This document shows positions 35,562 through 44,459 of a stretch of 64,000 nucleotides of DNA, in pieces. Every line of letters begins with the position of its first letter. Within the stretch, counting starts at the first letter, position 1. Under the pieces are notes generated by a model. The model was not told the DNA's origin. It saw only the letters and a program-made list of their open reading frames with translations, and made no database searches. The stretch is from Enhydrobacter sp. (lineage in GTDB: Bacteria > Pseudomonadota > Alphaproteobacteria > Reyranellales > Reyranellaceae), in NCBI RefSeq assembly GCF_030246845.1, contig NZ_CP126889.1, positions 1,116,001-1,180,000 of the forward strand, given 5' to 3'. Both the position numbers and the translations under genes were made by a program.

Positions 35562-36860
35562 TCACTCCGCCGCCGACCAGGCGGCCGACCGACGCGCGCC
35601 GGCAAGTCGAAACACCAGGAAGCCGACAATCACGAGGTTCAGGAGATTGAAGGCCACGCCGACGCCGAAGGCCGGGGCATAGTAACCGAAGTGGTCGTAG
35701 AGGGCGCCGGCGAACCAGCTTCCGAAGGCCATCCCGCTCATCGCGGTGAACAACGTCAGGGGAATACGCCACGAGGCCTCGGCCGCGGGGAAGAGGTCGC
35801 GGACCGCCACCGAATAGGACGGGATGATGCCGCTGAAGCCCATCCCGAAGGCCGCGGCGATGGCGAACAGGCCGACTTCGTCCTGGGTCAGCAGGAAGCA
35901 GCCGATCGCCACAGCCTGGCAGGCCGACCCGGCCATCACGGTGCGCAAACCGCCGATGCGGTCGGCGAGCGCGCCCCAGGCCTGACGCGCGAGGAAAGCC
36001 GCCCCCAGCATCACCGACAGCATGGCAGCGCCGTGGGTTGGCTTGATGCCGATGTCACCGCAGAACGCCACGAGGTGCGAGGACGGCAGCGACATGGGGA
36101 TGCAGCAGCAGAAGCCGGCGAGGCACAGCAGCGCCTGCAAGAGGTTGGGATGGAGGCTCGCAATGCGGTGCTGGCGGCCGGCCGCTGCCGCTGACCGCGC
36201 CGCGCCGACGGCAGGGCGCACGGCAGGAGCAAAGCCCGGCACGGGCCTCAGCATGACGGTGGCAGGCAGGATCAGCGCCAGCACGACGCCGGCATAGGCG
36301 AGCATCGCCATCTGCCAGCCGAAGCCGTCGATGGCGCGCTCGAACAGGGTCGGCCAGGCGACGCCCGCCACATACTGGCCCGAAGAGATCAGGGCGATCG
36401 CCGCACCGCGCCGTCGCTCGAACCATCGGCTGACATAGACCAGGAGCGGCGGATAGACGCCGCCGTTGCCCAACAGGCCGATCATCAGCCCGTGGCCGAC
36501 ATAGAGCGCCCAAATCGTGCCCGTGGACGAGAGCGCCAGCCCACCGGCGATCATGCAGGCGCCGATCATAACCGTGCGGCGAACGCCGATGCGATCGGCC
36601 AGCCAGCCCATCAGGATGCCGCCCGCCCCGGTGCCGACCCAGACCAGCGAGCCTGCGAGCGCCAGCAGGGAACGGTCGGTACCCAGTTCCGCCTGCATCG
36701 TCCTCATCCCGACCACGATCAGGAGCGGCGAGCCGTAGGACACGGACAGGATCGCAAGCGTCAGCCATGCCATTCGCCACGAGGCGCGACTGTCGAGGCC
36801 GGCTGCGGCCTGAGCGCCCGCGGCGCCGGTCCTCTTCGTCCCCTCGTTCGACATTTCCAC
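35562..36860 (-). CDS. MFS transporter (monocarboxylate/oxalate-formate-like)
   Basis: 432-aa major-facilitator protein with 12 predicted helices. The loop 2-3 motif is MGWLADRIGVRRTVM and its second-half copy is WGALADRIGGLRTVM, the MFS duplicated signature. The general look (GNGGVYPPLLVYVSRWFERRRGAAIAL) resembles bacterial monocarboxylate or oxalate:formate-type carriers; the substrate is not readable. A 105-aa gene lies 114 bp upstream in the same direction and may be co-transcribed. Confidence 0.9.
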   Translation of the reverse strand: MEMSNEGTKRTGAAGAQAAAGLDSRASWRMAWLTLAILSVSYGSPLLIVVGMRTMQAELGTDRSLLALAGSLVWVGTGAGGILMGWLADRIGVRRTVMIGACMIAGGLALSSTGTIWALYVGHGLMIGLLGNGGVYPPLLVYVSRWFERRRGAAIALISSGQYVAGVAWPTLFERAIDGFGWQMAMLAYAGVVLALILPATVMLRPVPGFAPAVRPAVGAARSAAAAGRQHRIASLHPNLLQALLCLAGFCCCIPMSLPSSHLVAFCGDIGIKPTHGAAMLSVMLGAAFLARQAWGALADRIGGLRTVMAGSACQAVAIGCFLLTQDEVGLFAIAAAFGMGFSGIIPSYSVAVRDLFPAAEASWRIPLTLFTAMSGMAFGSWFAGALYDHFGYYAPAFGVGVAFNLLNLVIVGFLVFRLAGARRSAAWSAAE

Positions 36861-36974
36861 CCGTTCCGGCCCGGCTGCGGCGGGCTCCGGATCATTATGC
36901 CTTCGGATGGCGAGGGTGCGCAGGCGAATTCACATATATGGCATGCAAATAGCGGCGTTGGCCTGCATCGCCGA

Positions 36975-37292
36975 TCAGCGCAGTCCCCTTTGCGCCCGTG
37001 CCGGCTCACGCGGCGGCCACGGCATCAGGGTGGCCTGCCGGCCTTCGTCGCGCAACGCAACGGCATCCGCCTGGCGCTCGATCCACCCGGCTTCTGTTCC
37101 CCAGATCAGAGCAGGTTCCAGCTCCCGTACCCCGACCCGCAGGCGCCGGGCGACGACATCGAGCAGCACGCCCGAGCTGGCGTTGCCCGTGAGCGCCTGC
37201 AGCTCGACGCAAAGGCGGCGCGCCAGCGCAACGGCATTGGATTCCTCGAGCGACCCGGCAGCGCGAGCAGCACGAGCTGGCGAAGTGGACAT
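36975..37292 (-). CDS. Small hypothetical protein with winged-helix-like segment
   Basis: 105-aa protein, no family recognised. ATG 37292 is supported by CCGGAGG 5 bp upstream. Residues about 20-75 (ALARRLCVELQALTG … DVVARRLRVGVRELEPALIWG) look like a three-helix DNA-binding-type fold followed by a short beta-like stretch. It precedes the MFS gene in the same direction, so a regulatory role is possible but not shown. A frame extending upstream to 37400 has no ribosome site. Confidence 0.6.
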   Translation of the reverse strand: MSTSPARAARAAGSLEESNAVALARRLCVELQALTGNASSGVLLDVVARRLRVGVRELEPALIWGTEAGWIERQADAVALRDEGRQATLMPWPPREPARAQRGLR

Positions 37293-37415
37293 CGAACCTC
37301 CGGTGCGGCTGACAAGGGGACACGCAGAGAATGTGACGACGGTCGTTGCGTTCCCAGCCCTCGGGAAGTTTTCCGGCCTGTGGCTTGCCGGCAACACCAA
37401 GCAGGATGGCGGAGG

Positions 37416-37634
37416 TCAACCCCAGCGCGCTTGCGCCGCACGCCGATTGGAATCAGTGCTCGCGACCGTGGCCGCACGCGCCGTTTCGTCCTCGACGGTT
37501 GGTCGAGATTGTGCGTTGCGCTTCAGAAACAGGCGGAACGATGCTTTGCGCCGCTGCATGGCGAGAAGCCTGAGCGTTTCCACCTCGGCATTGACGCTGC
37601 GCCCGAGACTGCGGCTGTCGGTCTCCTTTTCCAT
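37416..37634 (-). CDS. Small basic hypothetical protein
   Basis: 72-aa Arg/Lys-rich, soluble frame with no recognisable domain. ATG 37634 has GGAG about 10 bp upstream. Codon use is similar to its neighbours. Support is modest: it is a plausible short gene filling a 480-bp gap between the MFS-side genes and the PQQ operon terminator. Confidence 0.35.
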   Translation of the reverse strand: MEKETDSRSLGRSVNAEVETLRLLAMQRRKASFRLFLKRNAQSRPTVEDETARAATVASTDSNRRAAQARWG

Positions 37635-37720
37635 ACTGTTGTAACTCCGCAACGGGGCGAAAGGTTGCGGATTTGTCACTCGATATCGGGAACCTTCGGC
37701 TCCGGCAGTGTCGGCAAAGA

Positions 37721-37756
37721 AAAGAAAGGCCGTCCCGGTCGTCGATCGGGACGGCC
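37721..37756 (-). terminator. Rho-independent terminator closing the PQQ operon
   Basis: GGCCGTCCCG and CGGGACGGCC form a perfect 10-bp stem with a 9-base loop; on the minus strand it is followed by TTTCTTTTCTTT. It lies 16 bp beyond the stop of the binding-protein gene. Confidence 0.85.
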
Positions 37757-37771
37757 TGACATCACCTGACG

Positions 37772-39112
37772 TCAGTTGCGCATGTAGCCTTCCAGCTCGT
37801 TCTCCGCCCAGGCGATCGTCTTTTCCATGGCTTCGCCGCGGAAGTAACGGACAGCCATCTGGGTCTGCGTCGCCTGGGTGTAGATCCGCTCGCCGATGGA
37901 GTGAGGCGCCGGCGCGCCCGCGACCGACAGGATCTGCTGGTGGTACGGATCCGGATAATGGAACAGCGTGCCCTTGGGCGGCTCCTCCTCGGCCCACACC
38001 TTGAACTTGGTGAGCTTTTCGAACGAGGGCAGATCGTAGCCTCCGCTGGCTTCGACCATCTTCTCGGCCGATGACGCCTGCGACAGGTGCATCAGCAGGC
38101 TCTTGGCCGCGGACACGTTCTTGCTGAAACCCCAGATGCCCCAGAAATAGGGCGTGAAGGGCGCGAAGCGGCCCTTGGGCCCCTTGGCGAAACCGTGCGT
38201 CCAGCACTGCTCGGCGACCTTGGGCGCGTCGCGCTTGGCGACCGCCCAGGCGCTCGGCGGGTTCATGATCATCGACGCCTGGCCCGACACCAGGAACTTG
38301 TTGTTCGAGGCGTCATCCCAGGCCGGCACGTCGGGCGGCAGGAATGCCATCAGCTTCTTGTAGAAGTCGAGCGCCTCGCGCACCGCATCGCTCTTCACCG
38401 TGATGTTGCCCTTGGCGTCGACCAGGTCTGCCCCGAAGCCGTGGAAGATGGCGCCGGCCGAGTCGACATTGTCGGCCGTGGTGCCGAGGCCGATCCCGAA
38501 CGGATGGCCGCCCTTGTGACAGGCCTCGGCCGCCTTCAGGAAGGTGTCGAACGTCCAGTTGTCGGCCTTGGGCGGCGCCCCTGCGGGATACATCGCCTGC
38601 ACGTCGAGGCCGGCATATTGCTTCATGTAGTCTATGCGCGAGCACGGGCCCTTGATCTGGCTGCCGACGGTCGCCGGGATGGCGATCCACTTTCCTTTGA
38701 TGTGCCCGAGGTACTCGACTGTCGCATTGACCTTGCCATTGGTCTTGATCAGCTCGTTCATCACGTCGTCGACCGGCGCGAGCTGGTCGGCGTAGCGCGA
38801 CGGCAGCCAGGTCGATTGCGCCAGGATGTCGTGGCCCGACCTCGCCTGCGATTCGGCGGCGCCGGTCAGCAGGAGCTTGTTGCCCTGCGAGGTGATGAAG
38901 TCGATCTGGACCTCGACCTTCTCCTTCTCGGCCCACTCCTTCACCAGCTTCTCCGTGGCACCGTTCGCGCCCGGCACCCAGTGATCCCAGAAGCCCATTG
39001 AGAGCTTGCCCGCCGCGTGGGCGCCGCGCACGAACGGCGCGGCGATCAGGGTAGTCGAGAGCGCGGCCGTGCCGGCCGCAAAACGACGACGACGAATCTT
39101 GGTTGAAATCAT
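37772..39112 (-). CDS. ABC-type extracellular solute-binding protein (family 1), orphan
   Basis: 446-aa periplasmic binding protein of the sugar-binding family 1 type. The start MISTKIRRRR is chosen for GGAGGAATAC upstream. N-terminal RRRRFAAGTAALSTTLIAAPFVRGAHAAG looks Tat-like with cleavage after AHA. Body features include GFWDHWVPGAN, a Trp-containing binding cleft (WTFDTFLKAAEAC) and PFTPYFWGIWGFSKN. No ABC permease or ATPase is adjacent. It lies only 46 bp after pqqE, same strand, and the operon terminator follows it, so it appears to be the last gene of the PQQ operon. It may capture a substrate for the PQQ enzyme, as proposed for XoxJ-type proteins; that is inference. Confidence 0.88.
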   Translation of the reverse strand: MISTKIRRRRFAAGTAALSTTLIAAPFVRGAHAAGKLSMGFWDHWVPGANGATEKLVKEWAEKEKVEVQIDFITSQGNKLLLTGAAESQARSGHDILAQSTWLPSRYADQLAPVDDVMNELIKTNGKVNATVEYLGHIKGKWIAIPATVGSQIKGPCSRIDYMKQYAGLDVQAMYPAGAPPKADNWTFDTFLKAAEACHKGGHPFGIGLGTTADNVDSAGAIFHGFGADLVDAKGNITVKSDAVREALDFYKKLMAFLPPDVPAWDDASNNKFLVSGQASMIMNPPSAWAVAKRDAPKVAEQCWTHGFAKGPKGRFAPFTPYFWGIWGFSKNVSAAKSLLMHLSQASSAEKMVEASGGYDLPSFEKLTKFKVWAEEEPPKGTLFHYPDPYHQQILSVAGAPAPHSIGERIYTQATQTQMAVRYFRGEAMEKTIAWAENELEGYMRN

Positions 39113-39158
39113 GTATTCCTCCGCTGACTGGTCTTCAGGCGAGACCTTGGCCGCGACG

Positions 39159-40322
39159 CTAGGCGTCCGGAGGCCGAGCGGCAACCGGATTCACACGATC
39201 GGCAAAATCGGCCGCACCATGTCCGTGGCGGCGGTAGACGAGATTCTCGGCATTGCGGGCGGCCCGATCAGCGTCCCGGCGCGCGGCCTCGACCACGCCA
39301 TGGTCGGGCGACAGGGCGCAGACCGGGTCGGTGCGCGCGGCGTCCCCGGTCAGCAGAAAGGCCTGGCACCGGCATCCGCCCCAATCGACCGTACGCCGTT
39401 CGCAACTTCGGCACGGCTCGGGCATCCAGCCGGTGCCGCGGAACCGGTTGAAGGCTTCGGACCGGTACCAGATGTCGGCGAGGCTCGCCTGCCGCACCGA
39501 GGGAAAGTCGAGCCCGGGCAGCATCTCGGCGGCATGGCAGGGCAGCACCCGACCGGCCGGCGAGATGTTCAGGAACCGGCGCCCCCAGCCGCTCATGCAG
39601 CTCTTCGGCCGCACGCCATGATAGTCGGGCACGACATAGTCGATCGCCAGCACGCCCTTGAGCTTTTCGCGCGCCGCCTCGACGATCCGGGTCGCCGCGT
39701 CGAGCGCGGCGCGGCTCGGCAGGAGCGCCGCCCGATTGGCGAGCGCCCAGCCATAGTACTGCACATGGGCGATCTCCAGCCGGCGCGCGCCCAGCGTCGT
39801 CGCGAAATCGATCATCCGGCCGACACTGTCGAGATTCTGCCGGTGGACGACGACATTGACGGTGAGCGGCAGGCCGACGGCACGCACCGCGTGCGCGAAC
39901 CGGATCTTGCGCTCGTGCGCGCCGGCGAGGCCCGCAATGCGATCTGCCGGGTCGGCCGCGACATCCTGAAAGCTGAGCTGAACGTGCTTGAGCCCGGCCG
40001 CCGCGAAGGCCCGCAGCTCGGCTTCGCCGCCCAGCGTGCCCGAGGTGATGAGATTGCCGTAGAGACCGCGGTCGTTCGCCTCGCCGATCAGCGTCGCCAG
40101 ATCGCGCCGCGCCATGGGCTCGCCGCCGGAGAAATGCACCTGCAGAACGCCCAGCACCGCCGCCTCGCCCAGCACGCGGCGCCATTCCGCCTCGCCGAGC
40201 TCGTCGGAGGCGCGCTCCAGCTTCAATGGATTGGAGCAATAAGGGCAATGCAGCGGGCAGCGGTGAGTCAGCTCGGCGAGCAATGCGAGCGGCGGATCGA
40301 TGCCGGGATCATCGGCCGGCAT
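39159..40322 (-). CDS. pqqE: PqqE: radical SAM PqqA peptide cyclase
   Basis: 387-aa radical SAM/SPASM enzyme that, with PqqD, links Glu and Tyr of PqqA in the first step of PQQ synthesis. SAM cluster motif HRCPLHCPYCSNPL, then VHFSGGEPMARRDL; the SPASM auxiliary-cluster cysteines appear later (PKSCMSGWGRRF, VLPCHAAEML, PEPCRSCERR, GGCRCQAF). It overlaps pqqD by 14 bp. The C-terminal tail (DRAARNAENLVYRR) is a little longer than in some homologs. Confidence 0.95.
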   Translation of the reverse strand: MPADDPGIDPPLALLAELTHRCPLHCPYCSNPLKLERASDELGEAEWRRVLGEAAVLGVLQVHFSGGEPMARRDLATLIGEANDRGLYGNLITSGTLGGEAELRAFAAAGLKHVQLSFQDVAADPADRIAGLAGAHERKIRFAHAVRAVGLPLTVNVVVHRQNLDSVGRMIDFATTLGARRLEIAHVQYYGWALANRAALLPSRAALDAATRIVEAAREKLKGVLAIDYVVPDYHGVRPKSCMSGWGRRFLNISPAGRVLPCHAAEMLPGLDFPSVRQASLADIWYRSEAFNRFRGTGWMPEPCRSCERRTVDWGGCRCQAFLLTGDAARTDPVCALSPDHGVVEAARRDADRAARNAENLVYRRHGHGAADFADRVNPVAARPPDA

Positions 40323-40629
40323 CGGACGACCCTGTGGCGAGGCAGCCCTTGTCCGCGAGATCCTGCAGCATCGCCGTGACGTCCTTGGCGATCACGTCGC
40401 GCGGCGCCCGGGTGTAGCGCGCGGCCAGCGTATCGACGATCGCCGCCACGCCGGCCTTGCCGTCGACGAGCCGCAAGATCTCGACCGCCTGCTCGTCGGG
40501 CAGCATCAGCCGTTCCGGGGCCATGATGACCCAGCGCTGCCGCGTGTCGTCGAAGCGAAAGACGATGTGCGGCGCGAAGCGCAGCACCGTCGCCGCGGAA
40601 ACGACCAGGCGATCGTTGGTCCCGGCCAT
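40309..40629 (-). CDS. pqqD: PqqD: PqqA-binding chaperone
   Basis: 106-aa winged-helix RiPP-recognition protein that presents PqqA to PqqE. Typical features are FRFDDTRQRWVIMAPERLMLPDEQAVEIL and a C-terminal helix pair (VTAMLQDLADKGCL). It starts 3 bp after the pqqC stop and overlaps pqqE. The length is normal. Confidence 0.93.
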   Translation of the reverse strand: MAGTNDRLVVSAATVLRFAPHIVFRFDDTRQRWVIMAPERLMLPDEQAVEILRLVDGKAGVAAIVDTLAARYTRAPRDVIAKDVTAMLQDLADKGCLATGSSDAGR

Positions 40630-40632
40630 GGC

Positions 40633-41388
40633 TCACTCCGGCACGAAGGCGCCGGGCGGGATCATCGCGGGCTCGACGTAGGCGAGGTAAAGCGCGTCGA
40701 GCTGCGCCCACAGCACGTCGCACTTGAAGCGCAGCGCCGACAGCACCGCTTCCTGCTCGATCCGGGTGCGGGCCTCGGCCTTGACGTAGCCGAGCGCGAA
40801 GTTCACGTCTTGCGGCGCCTGCGTCAGCCGGGGCGTGAAATAGGCCAGGGTCTCCGCGGTGACGAAGGAATAGCCTTCCAGCATGCCGCGCACGCGATCG
40901 GCGATGATGCCGGGCGAGAACATCTCGGTGAGCGAGGAGGCGATGCCTTCCAGGATCGGCCGGTCGCGCACGAAGTTGACGTAGGCTTCGACGGCGAAGC
41001 GGGTGCCGGGCAGGATGCCCCGGGTCGACTGCACGTACGCGCGATCGAGTCCCACTCCTTCGGCGAGCTTCAGCCAGCGCTCGATGCCGCCGGCGCCCGG
41101 TCCGTCGCCGTCATGGTCGATGATGCGTCGCCGCCACTCGCGGCGCAGCTCCGACGTCGGGAGCTTCGAGAGCGCATGGGCGTCCTTGATGGGGATCATG
41201 GCCTGATAGTAGTAGCGGTTCAGCGCCCAGGCCTGGACCTGCCCACGCGAGAGCTTGCCGCCATGCAGCAGGCGGTGGAAGGGATGCAGGTGGTGGTAGC
41301 GCTCGGCGCCGATCGCGCGCAGCCGTTCCTCGAGCTCGTCCGGCGTGAGCAGACGACCGTCCACCGAATCATCGACACGAACGTTCAT
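40633..41388 (-). CDS. pqqC: PqqC: pyrroloquinoline-quinone synthase
   Basis: 251-aa cofactorless oxidase of the haem-oxygenase-like fold that does the final ring closure and oxidation to PQQ. Family motifs: YHHLHPFHRLLHGGKLS, WALNRYYYQAMIPIKDA, RIIDHDGDGPGAGGIERWLKL, and YFTPRLTQAPQDVNFALGYV. ATG 41388 forms an ATGA overlap with the pqqB stop. The catalytic His and Tyr residues in those motifs look intact. Confidence 0.96.
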   Translation of the reverse strand: MNVRVDDSVDGRLLTPDELEERLRAIGAERYHHLHPFHRLLHGGKLSRGQVQAWALNRYYYQAMIPIKDAHALSKLPTSELRREWRRRIIDHDGDGPGAGGIERWLKLAEGVGLDRAYVQSTRGILPGTRFAVEAYVNFVRDRPILEGIASSLTEMFSPGIIADRVRGMLEGYSFVTAETLAYFTPRLTQAPQDVNFALGYVKAEARTRIEQEAVLSALRFKCDVLWAQLDALYLAYVEPAMIPPGAFVPE

Positions 41389-42320
41389 GGGCTCACCTCC
41401 ATGCCGTCGTAGGCCACCTCCCAACCCTCCTTCTCGAGGACGGCGCGCTCGGGCGAGTCGTCCAGCAGGATCGGGTTGGAGTTGTTGATGTGGACCAGGA
41501 TCCTGCGCCTCACCGGCAGGCCGCGGAAGGCGGCAATGGTGCCGTCGGCGCCGCTCACGCTCATATGGCCCATGCGCTGGCCAGTCTTGGGACCGAGGCC
41601 GAGGCGGATCATCTCGTCGTCGTGCCACAGCGTGCCGTCGAACAGGACAACCGATGCACCGGCCAGACGCTGTCTCAGGCCGTCGGTCATCCGTGCGCAC
41701 CCGGGCACGTAGATCAGCCGGTCGCTGCCGGCGCGGAGTTCCACGCCGACAGTATCGCCCGGCCGGCCGGCGAGCGCCTCCGGCGCGTCGCCTGGTTCGA
41801 GGTAGAGCGCGACCTTGCCCGGCACATCGAACAGCTCGGCCGCAATGCCGCTGTCGCTGCCGTCGATGTGGCGAAGCTCGAACGTCTTCTCGAGCGGCAC
41901 CGCTTCGCGACGCACGCACTCCTCCGCCAGGACGCCGAAAATCGGATTGGCCTTCAGCACATCGATCACGCGCGCCGTGGCGTAGATCGTGAAGGCCTGC
42001 CGCTCACGCAGGTGCAGAAGACCGGCGATGGCGTCGACGTCGGCGCCGGTCAGCACCACGCCCTCGATCGGCGACGAACGCAGGCCACGACGAGGATGAA
42101 GGAACGGGCGCGCCTCGATCTGCTGGCGCAGATCCGGCGACGCATTGACCAGGAACCAGCGCTCGCCATCGCCGCTGACGGCCAGCGACGCCTGTGTACG
42201 GGGCATCGCCTTCCCGTCGCCGGCACGCGCACGACGACAGGCTTCGGTATTCGAGTTCCATTGCGGGAAGCCACCGCCGGCGGCCGCTCCCAGGACGACC
42301 GCCCTCATGGCGGTTGCCAT
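41385..42320 (-). CDS. pqqB: PqqB: metallo-beta-lactamase-fold hydroxylase
   Basis: 311-aa protein of the metallo-beta-lactamase fold, which hydroxylates the Glu-Tyr intermediate in PQQ synthesis. N-terminal LGAAAGGGFPQWNSNTEACRRA is diagnostic, followed by LVNASPDLRQQIEA, VVLTGADVDAIAGLLHLRE, LFDGTLWHDDEM and RILVHINNSNPIL. It starts 40 bp after pqqA. An ATG 12 bp inside is an alternative start. Confidence 0.95.
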   Translation of the reverse strand: MATAMRAVVLGAAAGGGFPQWNSNTEACRRARAGDGKAMPRTQASLAVSGDGERWFLVNASPDLRQQIEARPFLHPRRGLRSSPIEGVVLTGADVDAIAGLLHLRERQAFTIYATARVIDVLKANPIFGVLAEECVRREAVPLEKTFELRHIDGSDSGIAAELFDVPGKVALYLEPGDAPEALAGRPGDTVGVELRAGSDRLIYVPGCARMTDGLRQRLAGASVVLFDGTLWHDDEMIRLGLGPKTGQRMGHMSVSGADGTIAAFRGLPVRRRILVHINNSNPILLDDSPERAVLEKEGWEVAYDGMEVSP

Positions 42321-42360
42321 CGACTAGCTCGCGGCGGGCGCGCCGCGATTCGAAGCGCGC

Positions 42361-42438
42361 CTAGAGATCGGCGCAGGCGTAGGAATTGATCTCCATTCCG
42401 ACGGCAATCTCGACGATGCGCGGGGTCTTCCAAGCCAT
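42361..42438 (-). CDS. pqqA: PqqA: PQQ precursor peptide
   Basis: 25-aa peptide, too short for ordinary gene finding. It begins MAWKTPRIVEIAVG and contains the crosslinked pair Glu16 and Tyr20 in MEINSYACADL, which become the PQQ skeleton. GGGAG lies 8 bp before the ATG. It is placed between the cytochrome gene (54 bp) and pqqB (40 bp), all on the minus strand. No pqqF peptidase is in the window; it is often encoded elsewhere. Confidence 0.95.
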   Translation of the reverse strand: MAWKTPRIVEIAVGMEINSYACADL

Positions 42439-42492
42439 GGATCCGCTCCCTTGAGATGGACGAGGAATGATGCGGACGATTCAAAAAGGGTG

Positions 42493-43092
42493 TCAAGGCT
42501 TGCTCGCGAGGTAGGCCGCGATCATCTCGATATCCTGGTCTTGCAGAGTCACTGAGACCTCCATCATTGCGCCCATGCCGCGGCCGCGCCGGACGCCGGC
42601 GCGGAAATCGTGCAGCGCCTTCACCAGATAGTCCGGCCGCTGCCCGGCCAGCCGCGCGGTTTCCCCCTGGCCAGAGAAATCCTCCTTGTGGCAGCTGTCG
42701 CAATGACGCTGCGTGATCATCGCCTTGACCTTGTCGACATCGACCGCCGGCGCGTCCGCCAGGGGCGACGGAGGCGGCAGCGCGGCATAATAGGCGCCAA
42801 GGTCGCGGATATTGTCGTCGCTCAGGGTCTTGGCGATCTGCTGCATGACCTCGACCGGACGAACGCCGTCGCGAATGAAGACGAGCTGGTACTGCAGAAA
42901 GATATCCGGCTGGCCGGCCAGCGAGGGGGTGTTCACGATCGCCGACACGCCGTTCTGGCCGTGGCAGGACGCGCAGGTCTCGACGATGTCCTTCACCGTC
43001 GCCGGCGGCTCGGCCGCCCGCGCCGCCGTCGCCGAAAGCAGAAGACCAGTCGCCATCAGGGCGGCGCGCACCGAACTCGATCTTGCAGACAT
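42493..43092 (-). CDS. Diheme cytochrome c (c4-type)
   Basis: 199-aa exported cytochrome. Signal peptide about residues 1-25 (ALMATGLLLSATAARAAE), then two haem sites, CASCHGQNG and CDSCHKEDF, each CxxCH, with distal Met candidates (GMGAMMEV). Two-domain c4/cytochrome-like layout. It lies between the PQQ dehydrogenase gene (86 bp upstream) and pqqA, so it is the probable electron acceptor for that enzyme, passing electrons to an oxidase. Confidence 0.92.
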   Translation of the reverse strand: MSARSSSVRAALMATGLLLSATAARAAEPPATVKDIVETCASCHGQNGVSAIVNTPSLAGQPDIFLQYQLVFIRDGVRPVEVMQQIAKTLSDDNIRDLGAYYAALPPPSPLADAPAVDVDKVKAMITQRHCDSCHKEDFSGQGETARLAGQRPDYLVKALHDFRAGVRRGRGMGAMMEVSVTLQDQDIEMIAAYLASKP

Positions 43093-43178
43093 CGCCCCTC
43101 GGCAACCCTTCGCAGGAAAGGCGGAACACCTTCCCCGCCCGATCATTGCCGGGCGGGGAGCAGCTGTCGGGAGGCGCG

Positions 43179-44459
43179 CTACTTGTGATAGCTGATCTGG
43201 TAGATCGCACCTGCCTGATCGTCGGCGACCAGCAGCGAGCCGTCGGGCGCCTGCAGGATATCCGCCGGACGGCCGAGGATCTTCTGGTCGTCGAGCCATG
43301 TCCCGGCGAACACGGTCTCCTTGGGATTCTTGCCGTCGGGTCCGACCGAGATGAAGACGATTCGATAGCCGTTCTTCTTGTGCCGGTTCCAGGACCCGTG
43401 CTCGGCGATGAAGATGCCGTTCTTGTACTGAGCCGGGAACTGGTTGCCGGTGTAGAACTTCATGCCGAGCGGCGCGACATGAGGGCCGAGCTTCACGACG
43501 GGCGGCGTGAACTCGGAGCACTTGTGACCCATGCCGAACTTCGGATCGACCATGTCGCCCTCGTGGCAGTAGGGATAGCCGAAGTGCTGACCGAGCCTGG
43601 TGACATGATTGAGCTTGTCGCTCGGCTTGTCGTCGCTGATCCAGTCGCGCGCGTTCTCGCTGAACCAGAGATCGCCGGTGCGCGGATCAACCGCGCCGCC
43701 GACGCTGTTGCGGATGCCCAGAGCCACCAGCTCGGCCGTGCCGTTCGCCGGATTGACGCGCCGATACTGCGACACGCTGGTCGGCGGCAGGCAGATGTTA
43801 CAGGGCGGCCCGAAGGGGATGTAGAACCAGCCCTTGCCGTCGGGAACGAGATACTTCCAGCCGTGCGGCACGTAGGGCGGCATGTCGTCGTAGACGACGG
43901 TGGGAGTCGGCGCCTTGTCGAGGTTGGCTTCGGGATTGTCGTATTTGTAGAGCTTGTCGATGTCGATCACGTACAGAGCGTGATCCATGAAGGCGACGCC
44001 TGTCGGCATGCGCAGGCCGGTGATGAAGGGCTTGGCGACTCTCTTGCCGTTCACCTCGGTGACGGCCGACACCGTCCCCTTGTCGAACGTCCCGACGAAC
44101 AAGGTACCCTTGTCGCCCAAGGCCATTTGCCGCGCTTGCGGAACGTTGCTCGCCCAGACGCTGATCTTGAAGCCTTGTGGCAGCTTGATCTTGGCGAGGA
44201 TCTTCTCGAGCTCGGCCTGCGGCGTCGGCAGCGGCTGGCCGGCGTTCGGAGTCAATCCCTTCTGGTCCTTGGTCTCGTCACCGAGGAACCAGTCGGGCGG
44301 CGGATTGAGCCAGAAATTCTTGCTGTTGGACTCGTAGTGCTTCAGGCCGCTCGACTCCGCCGTGGTCTGGGCCCCCGCCGACAGGGCCCCGCAGCCAACG
44401 AGGAACGCGACCGCGCCGACAAGGCACACTTTCGACAGAGCTGTCTCTTGCCGTCTCAT
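43179..44459 (-). CDS. PQQ-dependent sugar/sorbosone dehydrogenase, predicted lipoprotein
   Basis: 426-aa six-bladed beta-propeller quinoprotein of the soluble glucose dehydrogenase/L-sorbosone dehydrogenase group, oxidising a sugar or aldose in the periplasm. ATG 44459 has GGAG 7 bp upstream. The N-terminus has a lipobox (VAFLVGC), suggesting a lipid-anchored protein. Core features: LPQGFKISVWASNVPQARQM, YVPHGWKYLVPDGKGWFYIP with GPPCNICLP, WFSENARDWI, FIAEHGSWNR and GRPADILQAPDGSLLVAD. First gene of an apparent operon with its cytochrome and cofactor genes. The exact substrate is not readable. Confidence 0.9.
   Translation of the reverse strand: MRRQETALSKVCLVGAVAFLVGCGALSAGAQTTAESSGLKHYESNSKNFWLNPPPDWFLGDETKDQKGLTPNAGQPLPTPQAELEKILAKIKLPQGFKISVWASNVPQARQMALGDKGTLFVGTFDKGTVSAVTEVNGKRVAKPFITGLRMPTGVAFMDHALYVIDIDKLYKYDNPEANLDKAPTPTVVYDDMPPYVPHGWKYLVPDGKGWFYIPFGPPCNICLPPTSVSQYRRVNPANGTAELVALGIRNSVGGAVDPRTGDLWFSENARDWISDDKPSDKLNHVTRLGQHFGYPYCHEGDMVDPKFGMGHKCSEFTPPVVKLGPHVAPLGMKFYTGNQFPAQYKNGIFIAEHGSWNRHKKNGYRIVFISVGPDGKNPKETVFAGTWLDDQKILGRPADILQAPDGSLLVADDQAGAIYQISYHK

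Noticed and set aside
36492..37769. Plus-strand frames over the MFS and small genes
   Set aside because: Antisense to the MFS transporter; no ribosome site or motif.
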